This document shows, piece after piece, positions 14,556 to 22,444 of a stretch of 25,106 nt of DNA. The notes beneath the pieces are model-generated. The model was not told the DNA's origin and searched no databases. It worked only from the letters and a program-made list of their open reading frames with translations. Origin of the DNA: JAYEMH01 sp034717985 [NCBI: Candidatus Ratteibacteria bacterium] (lineage in GTDB: Bacteria > CAZDME01 > JAYEMH01); the NCBI GenBank assembly GCA_034717985.1, contig JAYEMH010000046.1, forward strand, positions 1 to 25,106. Direction: 5' to 3'. A program made the position numbers and the translations under genes. Positions within the stretch are counted from its first letter, which is position 1; each line of letters begins with the position of its first letter.

Positions 14556-14933
14556 AATAGTCAAACAATAGGCCTCAGACAAAAAAATTCTGACAGGATT
14601 TACCCCGTTAGAGAAAGGCGTTAAGGGAAATAATGATGTGCAAAAGCATCTGGAAGAAAGTAGTAGAAACAAAAGGGGTTCTCTAACGGGGTTTACAGGA
14701 TAAAAAAAGGTGAACCACAGAGCTCGCAGAGAAAAAGAAAATGCAAAAATAAAGACAGAAAATTTCTGACAGGATTTACAGGATTAAATGAGACAGGATA
14801 AAAAAGCTGAAACTTTTAAATAAAATCCTGTTAATCCCGTCAAAAAAAGAGAAGAAGTTCTCTGTGTTCTCTGTGGTTAATTTTTAACAGATCTTTAAAA
14901 TTTGAAGTCAAGTGTCTGAATCAGAAGGTACCC
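14556..14933. repeat. Repeat block upstream of nfnA
   Basis: A 378-base gene-free spacer. It holds the second 89-bp element (14603-14691), an 'accacagagctcgcagag' copy (14714-14731), the unoccupied site TGACAGGATTTACAGGAT (14767-14784), its approximate inverse aatcctgttaatcccgtca (about 14824-14842), and the right-edge sequence tctctgtgttctctgtggtt followed by aatttttaacagatc (14879-14893), a variant of TTTTTGACAG(T/A)ACC. No clear left-edge TAGTGTCAAA is present; taaaatagtcaaac (14554-14567) may be a decayed one. I see no ORF or strong promoter. Confidence 0.65.
14603..14691. mobile_element. 89-bp MITE-like element, copy 2
   Basis: Identical to the copy at 12617-12705, with the same 13-bp terminal inverted repeats (14603-14615 and 14679-14691) and the same TTTA duplication. 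Identity extends to 14591-14720, beyond the target duplication, so this pair probably arose by duplication or conversion of an already occupied repeat and not by two separate insertions. Confidence 0.75.
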
Positions 14934-15764
14934 ATGTATAAGATAGTAAAAAAAGAAAAATTAGCGCCGGATATCCAGCGATTCTTCATTGCTGCTCCTG
15001 AAGTCGCCCGGGCGGCAAAGGCAGGCCAGTTTGTCATTTTGCGCCTTTTTGAAGGCGGCGAAAGATTTCCCTTGACTATTGTCAGCCGCGAGGCAAAAGA
15101 AGGTTTAATTGAAATTGTTTCGCAGCGGGTGGGTAAAAGCACCGCTGAGCTCGCGCTTTTAAAAACAGGGGATTTAATTAAGGACATATCCGGCCCTTTG
15201 GGCCAGCCGAGCGAGATAAAAAGATATGGCCGGGTGCTGGTTATTGGCGGCGGGGTGGGCATTGCTCCGCTTTTACCTATCACCCGGGCTTTGAAAGAGG
15301 CCGGCAACGAGATTATGGCTATCCTGGGAGTGCGTTCTAAAGAAATGTTTTTCTTTGAGGATGAATTTAAAACAATAAGCCGGAAAATTTATTTTACCAC
15401 TGATGATGGCAGCCTGGGTAGAAAAGGACTGGTTACCGATGTTTTGAAAATGCTTATTGATGAAGAAGAAATTCAGCGAGTCCTGGCCATCGGGCCGGTA
15501 GTAATGATGAAAGCGGTGAGTAATTTGACCAAAAAGGTTAATATCCCCACCACCGTCAGCCTCAATCCGATTATGGTTGATGGAACGGGAATGTGCGGGG
15601 CCTGCCGCTGTCTGATTAATGGGAAAAGCAGGTTTGCCTGTATCCATGGCCCGGAGTTTGACGGCCACCAGGTTGATTTCAATACGCTTCTGCGTCGGCA
15701 GAATATGTTTTTAAAAGAAGAAAAAACCGCCCTGGAAGGATTTAAAAAAAAGGACAGCCAATGA
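14934..15764 (+). CDS. NfnA-type FAD/[2Fe-2S] NAD(P)-binding subunit
   Basis: 276 residues, like NfnA/SudB and the PyrK electron-transfer subunit. FAD domain with ERFPLTIV (43-50); NAD-binding turn VIGGGVGIAPLLPI (103-116); C-terminal Fe-S segment NPIMVDGTGMCGACRCLING with Asp216, Cys221, Cys224 and then Cys236 (RFACIHGPEFDGHQV). NfnA with one Asp and three Cys ligands is known from the characterised enzyme. With the NfnB-like gene it overlaps by ATGA (15761-15764), the pair would make an electron-bifurcating NADH-dependent ferredoxin:NADP+ oxidoreductase, cytoplasmic, supplying NADPH or balancing ferredoxin. A sulfide dehydrogenase or another NADPH oxidoreductase pairing is the alternative. 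Shine-Dalgarno agaagg at about 14921-14926. Confidence 0.88.
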   Translation: MYKIVKKEKLAPDIQRFFIAAPEVARAAKAGQFVILRLFEGGERFPLTIVSREAKEGLIEIVSQRVGKSTAELALLKTGDLIKDISGPLGQPSEIKRYGRVLVIGGGVGIAPLLPITRALKEAGNEIMAILGVRSKEMFFFEDEFKTISRKIYFTTDDGSLGRKGLVTDVLKMLIDEEEIQRVLAIGPVVMMKAVSNLTKKVNIPTTVSLNPIMVDGTGMCGACRCLINGKSRFACIHGPEFDGHQVDFNTLLRRQNMFLKEEKTALEGFKKKDSQ

Positions 15765-17167
15765 CAAAGATTGAACCCCAGGTTAAAATGAGAGAGCAAA
15801 GTATTTCAGAAAGATTAAAGAATTTTTCTGAGGTTCCGCTGGGCTATAATGAAGCCGAGGCGGTTCGGGAAGCCGGTCGCTGTCTTCAATGTTCCACCTC
15901 TCCCTGTATTAAGGGCTGTCCGGTTTCCATTGACATACCGGCCTTCATCCGGCTCATCCGGGAGAAAAAATTCTTAGAAGCAGCCGGGGTTCTCAAAGAG
16001 TCTAATAGCCTGCCGGCTATTTGCGGACGGGTTTGCCCGCAGGAAGACCAGTGTGAGAAAGCCTGCCTTTTACATAAACAGGGTAAAGCCATTGCCATTG
16101 GATACCTGGAAAGATTTGTTTCCGATTACGAAAGAGCGAAGAAAAAAATTTATGTTCCCCGGATAAAGGCAAGAAAGAAGGAAAAAATCGCTATAATTGG
16201 CTCTGGTCCCTCAGGGTTGACCTGTGCCGGAGAACTGCGTAAGATGGGATATCAGGTAACCATATTTGAGGCTTTACACCAGGGCGGCGGAGTTTTAAGT
16301 TATGGTATTCCCGAGTTTCGCCTCCCCAAGGAAATTGTCCGGCAAGAAATAGATTATGTCAGGGAGTTAGGGGTTGAAATAAAGTGCAATATGGTTATTG
16401 GCAAGATTTACACGGTTGAAGAATTGCTAAAGCAGGGTTTTTCGGCAGTTTATATTGCCACCGGAGCCGGCTGTCCGAGCTTCATGGATATTCCCGGTGA
16501 GAATCTTAATTACATCTATTCCTCCAATGAATTTTTGACCCGAATCAATCTGATGAAGGCTTATGCTTTCCCGCAATATGATACCCCGGTAAAGATTGGC
16601 AAGAAAACAGCGGTAATTGGCGGAGGAAACACGGCTATGGATTCTGCCCGGGCCGCTTTAAGGTTGGGTCCCGAGAAGGTTTATTTAATTTATCGCCGCT
16701 CAAGCGAAGAAATGCCGGCTCGAATCGAAGAAATCCATCGGGCAGAAGAAGAAGGGGTAGAATTTCAACTTTTAACTTTGCCGGTTGAATTTATGGCTGA
16801 TAAAGACGGAAATATTCGGGGGATGTATTGTCAGAGAATGAAGCTGGGTGAGAAAGATAAGAGCGGACGCCGCCGTCCCATTCCTATCCCCGGAAGTGAA
16901 TTTGAAATCGAAGTGAATTCGGTAGTCGTGGCCATTGGCACCAAGGCTAATCCTTTGGTTCCGGAAACGACCAATGCCCTCAAGCTCAATGAGCGGGGTT
17001 ACATTATGGTTGATGAAAGCGGACAGACAAGCCGTCCGGAAGTTTTTGCCGGGGGTGATATTGTCAGCGGTTCGGCGACGGTGATTAAAGCGATGGGCAC
17101 GGCCATAACGGCCGCAGGAGCTATTGATAAATACCTTAGAATGAGGTTGGAAATCCCGCCGTTTTAA
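15761..17167 (+). CDS. NfnB/GltA-type flavoprotein (glutamate synthase small-subunit-like)
   Basis: 468 residues. N-terminal double [4Fe-4S] domain with Cys 41, 44, 49, 53 (CLQCSTSPCIKGCP) and Cys 88, 92, 98, 102 (CGRVCPQEDQCEKAC), FAD Rossmann motif IIGSGPSGLTCAGEL (145-159), and NADPH Rossmann motif AVIGGGNTAMDSARAAL (284-300). C-terminal FAD motif EVFAGGDIVSGSATVIKAMG. The family is often annotated gltA or 'NADPH-dependent glutamate synthase', but no large glutamate synthase subunit is in the window. The adjoining NfnA-like gene and the matching length make NfnB the better reading. Translation is probably coupled to nfnA. Confidence 0.9.
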   Translation: MTKIEPQVKMREQSISERLKNFSEVPLGYNEAEAVREAGRCLQCSTSPCIKGCPVSIDIPAFIRLIREKKFLEAAGVLKESNSLPAICGRVCPQEDQCEKACLLHKQGKAIAIGYLERFVSDYERAKKKIYVPRIKARKKEKIAIIGSGPSGLTCAGELRKMGYQVTIFEALHQGGGVLSYGIPEFRLPKEIVRQEIDYVRELGVEIKCNMVIGKIYTVEELLKQGFSAVYIATGAGCPSFMDIPGENLNYIYSSNEFLTRINLMKAYAFPQYDTPVKIGKKTAVIGGGNTAMDSARAALRLGPEKVYLIYRRSSEEMPARIEEIHRAEEEGVEFQLLTLPVEFMADKDGNIRGMYCQRMKLGEKDKSGRRRPIPIPGSEFEIEVNSVVVAIGTKANPLVPETTNALKLNERGYIMVDESGQTSRPEVFAGGDIVSGSATVIKAMGTAITAAGAIDKYLRMRLEIPPF

Positions 17168-17179
17168 AGAGTCAATTTC

Positions 17180-17208
17180 TTGACATTGATTTACCCGCAT
17201 ATTATAAT
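17180..17208 (+). promoter_or_regulatory. Perfect consensus sigma70 promoter
   Basis: TTGACA (17180-17185), exactly 17 bases, TATAAT (17203-17208): a full match to the sigma70 consensus in both boxes and spacing. It lies just after the nfnB stop (17167) and upstream of the PurF-like gene, placing the transcript start near 17214, right where the leader hairpins begin. Confidence 0.85.
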
Positions 17209-17212
17209 AAAA

Positions 17213-17311
17213 GACACCCCCATAGTTTTGCGGGGCAAAACAAACATGGGGGTCAATTCGCCCAGCAACTTATGTTCGCTTTGCTCCATAAGTTACGGGC
17301 TCATTGAGGAG
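17213..17311 (+). promoter_or_regulatory. Two-hairpin 5' leader of the PurF-like gene
   Basis: Hairpin 1: outer stem CCCCCAT (17217-17223) with ATGGGGG (17246-17252), inner stem GTTTTGC (17225-17231) with GCAAAAC (17235-17241). Hairpin 2: GCCC (17260-17263) and AACTTATG (17267-17274) pair with CATAAGTT (17287-17294) and GGGC (17297-17300). The Shine-Dalgarno GAGGAG (17306-17311) follows hairpin 2 by five bases. The start is about 17214, so the structures fill the leader. It may be a cis-regulatory RNA; it matches no riboswitch class I can recall. An inserted repeat is the alternative. Confidence 0.5.
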
Positions 17312-17319
17312 AAAAATAG

Positions 17320-18738
17320 ATGAGTGGGATTTTTGGAGTGGTAAGCCGGAAAAATTGTTCCGAGATTTTGTTCTATGGCACCGATTATCATTCTCACCTG
17401 GGGACAGAATTTGCCGGGCTGGCGGTTTTGGGAAAAAGGATTACCCGCAAGATTCACGAAATTAAACAGAGCCAATTCAAAGGCAAATTCTATGATGAAT
17501 ATAAGAAAATGAACGGGCGCAAAGGGATTGGGGTGGTTAGCTCACAGGATGAACAGCCCGTTTATCTTAACTCTAAATTCGGCCCTTTTGCCATTTGTAC
17601 CAACGGATTAATTCATAACAGCCATCAGTTAGTCCGCCAGATGCACTTCTCCGGAGTATCCTTTAGCGAAACCAGCAAGGATACAGTCAATATGGCAGAA
17701 CTGGCGGGTAAAATGATTAGCCGCGAAGATAGCATTATAGATGGAATTGAAAAAATGTTTGCCCGCATAGAAGGCTCTTGTTCGTTATTGCTTTTACACC
17801 GGGACGGTATTTATGCCGCTCGTGATAGAAGGGGTTATTCATCCCTGGCTACGGGAGAAAAAGATGGCGCCTGGGCGGTTACTTCGGAAACTTCTTCTTT
17901 TCCCAATTTGGGATTTAAGATTAAAAAATATCTTCAGCCTGGGGAAATTGTTTTACTGACCGAGAAAGGACTTAAGCAGAAAACCAAGGGTGCAAGCCAA
18001 AGTCAGATTTGTGCTTTTCTCTGGATTTATACCGGCTTTCCTGCCTCCAGCTATGAAGGGATAAATGTTGAGACGGTTCGGGAGAAATGCGGCCGGTTCC
18101 TGGCTAAAGGCGATAATGTTTCTTCTGATATCGTCTCCGGTGTTCCGGATTCGGGAACGGCTCATGCCATTGGTTATGCCATGGAGTCAAAAGTGCCGTT
18201 TCGGCGGCCGTTGGTTAAATACACTTCAGGTTATGACCGCAGCTACACCCCGTCTTCTCAAAAGATGCGGGATTTTATTGCCAGAATGAAATTGATTGCT
18301 ATCCGCGAGCTAATCAAAGGCAAAAAGATTGTTGTCTGCGAAGATTCCATTGTTCGCGGCACCCAGTTGAAAAATTGCACCATTCAGAAGCTTTGGGACA
18401 ATGGGGCCAGCGGGGTTCATATCCGTTCGGCTTGTCCTCCCTTGATGTTTCCCTGTATATTTAATGTTTCTACCCGTTCTATTAAAGAATTAGCCGCGCG
18501 AAAGGCAATAAAAGCCCTGGAAAGAAAAAGCATTGAGGATGTAAGCGGGTATCTTAATGTTCGTTCTAAAAAATACCGGCGTATGATTGAATGGATTAGA
18601 AAAACTTTGGGGGCAACCAGTCTGAAATATCAAACCATTGAGGATATGGTTCGGGCAATTGGACTGCCTAAAGAAAAGCTTTGCCTTTATTGCTGGAATG
18701 GGGAATGTCCGAAAGAAAAATCAAAAATCAAAACCTGA
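17320..18738 (+). CDS. PurF-like paralog, catalytic Cys replaced by Ser
   Basis: 472 residues, similar to glutamine phosphoribosylpyrophosphate amidotransferase. The N-terminus is MSGIFGVVS, where true class II amidotransferases have Met-Cys-Gly, so the nucleophile is Ser, not Cys. The glutaminase fold is otherwise recognisable (TNGLIHN at 94-100, TSKDTVNMAEL at 118-128). The PRPP-binding loop CEDSIVRGTQL (340-350) is intact, and Cys231, Cys379, Cys455 and Cys458 sit where Bacillus PurF has its Fe-S ligands (LCLYCWNGECP). From memory a 'MSGFFGV...' paralog family exists in other bacteria; its function is unknown to me. It probably lacks normal glutaminase activity and may use ammonia, another donor, or act as a sensor. 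Strong promoter, structured leader and GAGGAG Shine-Dalgarno. Confidence 0.85.
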   Translation: MSGIFGVVSRKNCSEILFYGTDYHSHLGTEFAGLAVLGKRITRKIHEIKQSQFKGKFYDEYKKMNGRKGIGVVSSQDEQPVYLNSKFGPFAICTNGLIHNSHQLVRQMHFSGVSFSETSKDTVNMAELAGKMISREDSIIDGIEKMFARIEGSCSLLLLHRDGIYAARDRRGYSSLATGEKDGAWAVTSETSSFPNLGFKIKKYLQPGEIVLLTEKGLKQKTKGASQSQICAFLWIYTGFPASSYEGINVETVREKCGRFLAKGDNVSSDIVSGVPDSGTAHAIGYAMESKVPFRRPLVKYTSGYDRSYTPSSQKMRDFIARMKLIAIRELIKGKKIVVCEDSIVRGTQLKNCTIQKLWDNGASGVHIRSACPPLMFPCIFNVSTRSIKELAARKAIKALERKSIEDVSGYLNVRSKKYRRMIEWIRKTLGATSLKYQTIEDMVRAIGLPKEKLCLYCWNGECPKEKSKIKT

Positions 18739-18756
18739 AGTTCACGGAGATTTATA

Positions 18757-19446
18757 TTGGCCGATTTATTCAATAGTTTATCTATCCATCTTAAAGGGTT
18801 TTCTCTTTTAGCTTATCTTTCGGTTTTTGCCGGAGGAGTTGTTGTTTCCTTCACCCCCTGTGTTTACCCCCTGATTCCCATTATCATCGGTTACATTGGC
18901 GGGCAAAAAGAAAAATCCCGCCTCCAACTTTTCTTCCTTTCCTTAATTTATGTTCTGGGTATGGCTGTTATCTACTCAATCCTGGGGGCGATAGCGGCCC
19001 TCAGCGGGAAAATTTTTGGTGAGATTCAAAGCAGCCCTTTAGCCCATTTTATCGTCGGCAATATCATCATCTTTTTAGGGCTTTCGCTGCTGGGTGTTTT
19101 TCATCTTCCCGTCTTTTCATTTGGGCGGAGACTAAAGACGGGCGCCCTGGGCGCTTTCGGAATAGGGATGGCTTCCGGGCTGATTGCCAGCCCCTGTGTT
19201 TCGCCGGTTCTGGGGACATTGCTGGCTTTTGTGGCCGCCAGACAGAATGTTCTATATGGAATAAGTCTGCTTTTCACTTTTGCCCTGGGGATGGGAGTTA
19301 TCCTATTAGCAGCCGGAACCTTTACCGGGACACTGGCCATTTTACCCAGATCGGGCAAATGGATGGAACGGATACAGAAATCTTTTGGCATTTTTATGAT
19401 ACTCCTGGGCGAGTATTTTCTTATTAAAGCGGGGTACTTACTGTGA
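18757..19446 (+). CDS. ccdA: CcdA-type cytochrome c biogenesis/thiol-electron transporter
   Basis: 229 residues, six membrane helices, of the CcdA/DsbD-transmembrane family. The two redox-active Cys lie in FTPCVYPLIPII (TM1) and IASPCVSPVLGTL (TM4), with the family's paired Pro residues. It carries electrons from cytoplasmic thioredoxin across the inner membrane to extracytoplasmic thiol proteins. The partner here is the TlpA-like lipoprotein that overlaps its end (GTGA at 19443-19446). Start is TTG at 18757, with cggag at about 18745 as a modest Shine-Dalgarno; it opens 18 bases after the PurF-like gene, so it may be cotranscribed. Confidence 0.9.
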   Translation: MADLFNSLSIHLKGFSLLAYLSVFAGGVVVSFTPCVYPLIPIIIGYIGGQKEKSRLQLFFLSLIYVLGMAVIYSILGAIAALSGKIFGEIQSSPLAHFIVGNIIIFLGLSLLGVFHLPVFSFGRRLKTGALGAFGIGMASGLIASPCVSPVLGTLLAFVAARQNVLYGISLLFTFALGMGVILLAAGTFTGTLAILPRSGKWMERIQKSFGIFMILLGEYFLIKAGYLL

Positions 19447-19961
19447 AAAAAAACTTTTTGATTTACATTCTATCTTTTGCTTTTCTGGCACTTACCGGTT
19501 GTGAAGGAGTTAAAGAAACTTCAACGCCGGTTTCTTCCGAGGTAAATATATATGGGAAAGCCCCTCTTTTTGTTCTGCCGGATTTCGAAGGGGATATAGT
19601 CAGCCTTGAGGATATGATTGGCAAAAAAATTATTCTCCTCAATTTCCATACTCTTAACTGCCCTTATTGTTTAACCATGCTGCCGGGTTTGAATGAATTA
19701 TATGAAAATTATAAAGGTGAAATGGAGATTGTCTCTGTCTATATAGACGAAAGTGGGCCACGGCTGAAGAGTTTTGTCAAAAAACGAGACATCAGGTATT
19801 ACGTGCTTCTTGATAGTAAACAGCAGGTGGCCTATCAATACGGCATTCTTGGCGTTCCTTCCTTATTCGTCCTGGATTTGGAAGGTGAGATTAGATATCT
19901 CGGGCATGATTCAAAAAAAGCTGAAGAGGTAATGAAAAAGTTAATTGATGCGGCAAGCTGA
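19443..19961 (+). CDS. TlpA/ResA-like thioredoxin lipoprotein
   Basis: 172 residues: signal peptide with lipobox LTGC (acylated Cys20), then a thioredoxin-fold domain with active site CPYC (73-76, LNCPYCLTM) and cis-Pro139 in GVPSLFV, plus the NFHTLNCPYC strand-turn typical of TlpA/ResA/AhpC-TSA-like proteins. Membrane-anchored outside the cytoplasm, it probably reduces cysteines (cytochrome c maturation or repair of oxidised envelope proteins) with electrons from CcdA. Start GTG at 19443 overlaps the ccdA stop, so translation is coupled. The CPYC dipeptide (Pro-Tyr) is the glutaredoxin-like variant and could shift its redox potential. Confidence 0.88.
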   Translation: MKKNFLIYILSFAFLALTGCEGVKETSTPVSSEVNIYGKAPLFVLPDFEGDIVSLEDMIGKKIILLNFHTLNCPYCLTMLPGLNELYENYKGEMEIVSVYIDESGPRLKSFVKKRDIRYYVLLDSKQQVAYQYGILGVPSLFVLDLEGEIRYLGHDSKKAEEVMKKLIDAAS

Positions 19962-20026
19962 AGGAAAGCTGTTTATTTTAGATGATGGATAACCAGGATT
20001 TCTTAAAATAAGGAGACGGGGCTGTT

Positions 20027-22438
20027 ATGAAGAAAAAATTGAAGCTTTCTCTGGAGAAACTCAGATGGAAATGCGCCCCTGATCTTTTTAAATTCAAGAC
20101 TACCGCCAAACTTCCTCCATTTGACGGGGTTATCGGTCAGAAGCGGGCGCTTCACGCTTTGGATTTTGGTTTGGGCATTACCGGAGCGGGATTTAACATT
20201 TATGTCAGCGGTCCGATTGGGACCGGCCGTTCTTCGACAGTAAAGTCAGCGGTAGGAAAGATAGCCGCTGCCCAGCCGGTTCCGGAAGACCTCTGTTATC
20301 TGCATAATTTTAGGGATAGCAGCCGCCCCACAGCTTTATTTCTTCCGGCCGGGATGGGCAATCACCTGGTTAAAGATATGGATGAGGTGGTCAATGATTT
20401 AAAAAGCGAGATTCCTAAGGGCTTTGAAAGTCCCGAGTACCAGGAGGAAAAAAGCAGATTGCTTAAAAGTTACGAAAAGGAAAGAGAGGAAATTTTCGGT
20501 TCTTTGAATGAAAAGGCTAAATCGATGCATTTTGCGCTGAAAAAAAGTCTGGGCGGTATTACCGCTGTGCCTTTGAAGCGCAATCAGCCGATGAGCGAAG
20601 AAGATTATGAGAGGCTGTCGGGGAAAGAAAAAAAAGAGCTGCGCGCAAAAAATGAAGAATTGCAAAATGATTTGGATAAAGTCTTGCGGAAAGTTAGAGA
20701 GGTAGAGAAGAAAATTAAAGAGAGGATAAAAAAGATTGAAACGCAAATTGTCCTTTTTTCAGTCAGGCACATCATGGAAGAAGGCAGGCAGAAATACAAA
20801 GATTTCCCTAAACTCCAAAATTATTTTAACGAAGTTCAAGAAGATGTTTTGGAGAATTTCGAGGATTTTCGCAAACAGCAGGAATTTGAATTTCCCATGC
20901 CGGGTTTAAAGTTTCCCGCAGCCGAACCTTCTTTTACCCGATATAAGGTTAATGTGGCGGTGGACAATAGTCGTCTCAAAGGGGCGCCGGTAATTGTTGA
21001 ATCCAATCCTACTTATTTAAATTTAATTGGCAAGATAGAGTATCGGGCGCGATTTGGCAGCATGGTGACCGATTTTACGATGATAAAAGCCGGTACTCTC
21101 CTGGAAGCCAACGGCGGTTATCTGATCATTCAGGCTCTGGATGTTTTAAGAAATTTTTTCTCATGGGAAGGACTCAAACGCTGTATAAAAAACAACGAAG
21201 CGGCCATTGAAAATATTGGCGAACAATTCAGCTTGATGTCCACTTCGACCTTAAAACCGGAAGCCGTGCCCATTAAACTTAAGATAATTATGATTGGCAA
21301 TCCTTTTATTTATCATCTTCTTTATGTGCTGGATGAAGATTTTCGGAAGCTTTTTAAAGTCAAAGCTGATTTTGACGTCCAGATGGCTCGCAATATCGAA
21401 AATATCACCGAATACGCCTCTTTTATAAGTGCTTTTTGCCGGCGGGAAAAATTGCTGCATTTTGACCGGGGCGCAGCGGCTAAAGTGGTCGAATACAGCG
21501 TGCGGATTGCCGGTGACCGGGAAAAACTCTCTACGCATTTCATTGAGATAGCTGATTTAATTAACGAAGCTGATTATTGGGCTCAAAAGGATAAAGCTGA
21601 GGTAATATCTGCCGAACATGTCGAAACGGCTATTCGGCAAAAGATTAAGCGTTCTTCTCAGATTGAAGAAAGAATTCAAGAGTTGATTGCCCATGGGACA
21701 ATTATGATTGATACCGAAGGCCGCTGTCCCGGACAGCTGAATGGTATCTCCATACTTGACCTGGGTGATTATATCTTTGGAAAACCTTCCCGAATTACGG
21801 CAAAAACCTATATGGGGCAAGGCGGGGTGATGGATATCGAAAGGAAAGCCAAAATGGGCGGTAATATTCATCATAAAGGAACCTTGATTATCTCCGGCTT
21901 TTTAGGCTCTCTTTTTGCCCAAGACAAGCCGCTTTGCTTTTCGGCCAGCATCTGTTTTGAACAGCTTTATGAAGAGGTGGAAGGGGACAGTGCTTCCAGC
22001 GCCGAACTTTACGCCATAATTTCTGATTTGGCCGGTCTGCCTATCGACCAGCAAATTGCGGTAACCGGTTCAGTTAATCAGCATGGACAGATTCAGCCGA
22101 TTGGCGGGGTTAATCAGAAAATCGAAGGTTTCTTTTATACTTGCAAAGTGAAAAGCTTAACCGGAAATCAAGGGGTAATGATTCCAGAGGCCAATATCAG
22201 GCATTTAATGCTTCGGGATGAAGTTATTGACGAAGTCAAAAAAGGCAAATTCCATATCTGGGCGGTAAGAACAATTGAAGAAGGAATTGAGATTTTAACC
22301 GGGAAGCCGGCCGGAAAGAAACAGGCGGACGGCACTTTCCCCGAAGGAACGGTTTTCTATCTGGTTGATAAACGCTTAAGGGATTTAGCGGCTGGCTTAA
22401 AGAGGTTTGCCGGTCAAACTAAGACGCCAAAAAAGTAA
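20027..22438 (+). CDS. LonB/LonC-like ATP-dependent protease (Lon-related)
   Basis: 803 residues, of the 'Lon-related putative protease' group (COG1067). AAA region with P-loop SGPIGTGRSS (61-70): the usual Lys is Arg (GxGR), as I recall for this subgroup. A long charged coiled-coil insert (about 150-250) follows; then the segment GTLLEANGGYLIIQALDVL (Walker B-like). The C-terminal protease domain has EGDSASSAE with catalytic Ser657 (GDSAS) and Lys698 (GGVNQKIEGFF), the Ser-Lys dyad of Lon. It may degrade unfolded proteins or have lost ATPase activity. Start ATG at 20027 with AAGGAG (about 20010-20014). Confidence 0.9.
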   Translation: MKKKLKLSLEKLRWKCAPDLFKFKTTAKLPPFDGVIGQKRALHALDFGLGITGAGFNIYVSGPIGTGRSSTVKSAVGKIAAAQPVPEDLCYLHNFRDSSRPTALFLPAGMGNHLVKDMDEVVNDLKSEIPKGFESPEYQEEKSRLLKSYEKEREEIFGSLNEKAKSMHFALKKSLGGITAVPLKRNQPMSEEDYERLSGKEKKELRAKNEELQNDLDKVLRKVREVEKKIKERIKKIETQIVLFSVRHIMEEGRQKYKDFPKLQNYFNEVQEDVLENFEDFRKQQEFEFPMPGLKFPAAEPSFTRYKVNVAVDNSRLKGAPVIVESNPTYLNLIGKIEYRARFGSMVTDFTMIKAGTLLEANGGYLIIQALDVLRNFFSWEGLKRCIKNNEAAIENIGEQFSLMSTSTLKPEAVPIKLKIIMIGNPFIYHLLYVLDEDFRKLFKVKADFDVQMARNIENITEYASFISAFCRREKLLHFDRGAAAKVVEYSVRIAGDREKLSTHFIEIADLINEADYWAQKDKAEVISAEHVETAIRQKIKRSSQIEERIQELIAHGTIMIDTEGRCPGQLNGISILDLGDYIFGKPSRITAKTYMGQGGVMDIERKAKMGGNIHHKGTLIISGFLGSLFAQDKPLCFSASICFEQLYEEVEGDSASSAELYAIISDLAGLPIDQQIAVTGSVNQHGQIQPIGGVNQKIEGFFYTCKVKSLTGNQGVMIPEANIRHLMLRDEVIDEVKKGKFHIWAVRTIEEGIEILTGKPAGKKQADGTFPEGTVFYLVDKRLRDLAAGLKRFAGQTKTPKK

Positions 22439-22444
22439 CTACTA

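Noticed and set aside
15761-17167. True glutamate synthase small subunit (GltD)
   Set aside because: No large GltB subunit is in the window and the gene overlaps an NfnA-like gene, so NfnB is the better reading.
19972-20012. TTATTTTA ... TAAAATAA inverted repeat before the Lon-like gene
   Set aside because: An A/T-only 8-bp stem with a long loop and no T-tract; too weak to call a terminator or a regulatory hairpin.
20399-20799. Antisense ORFs over the coiled-coil part of the Lon-like gene
   Set aside because: Phe-rich translations are the usual shadow of Lys/Glu-rich coding DNA on the other strand.
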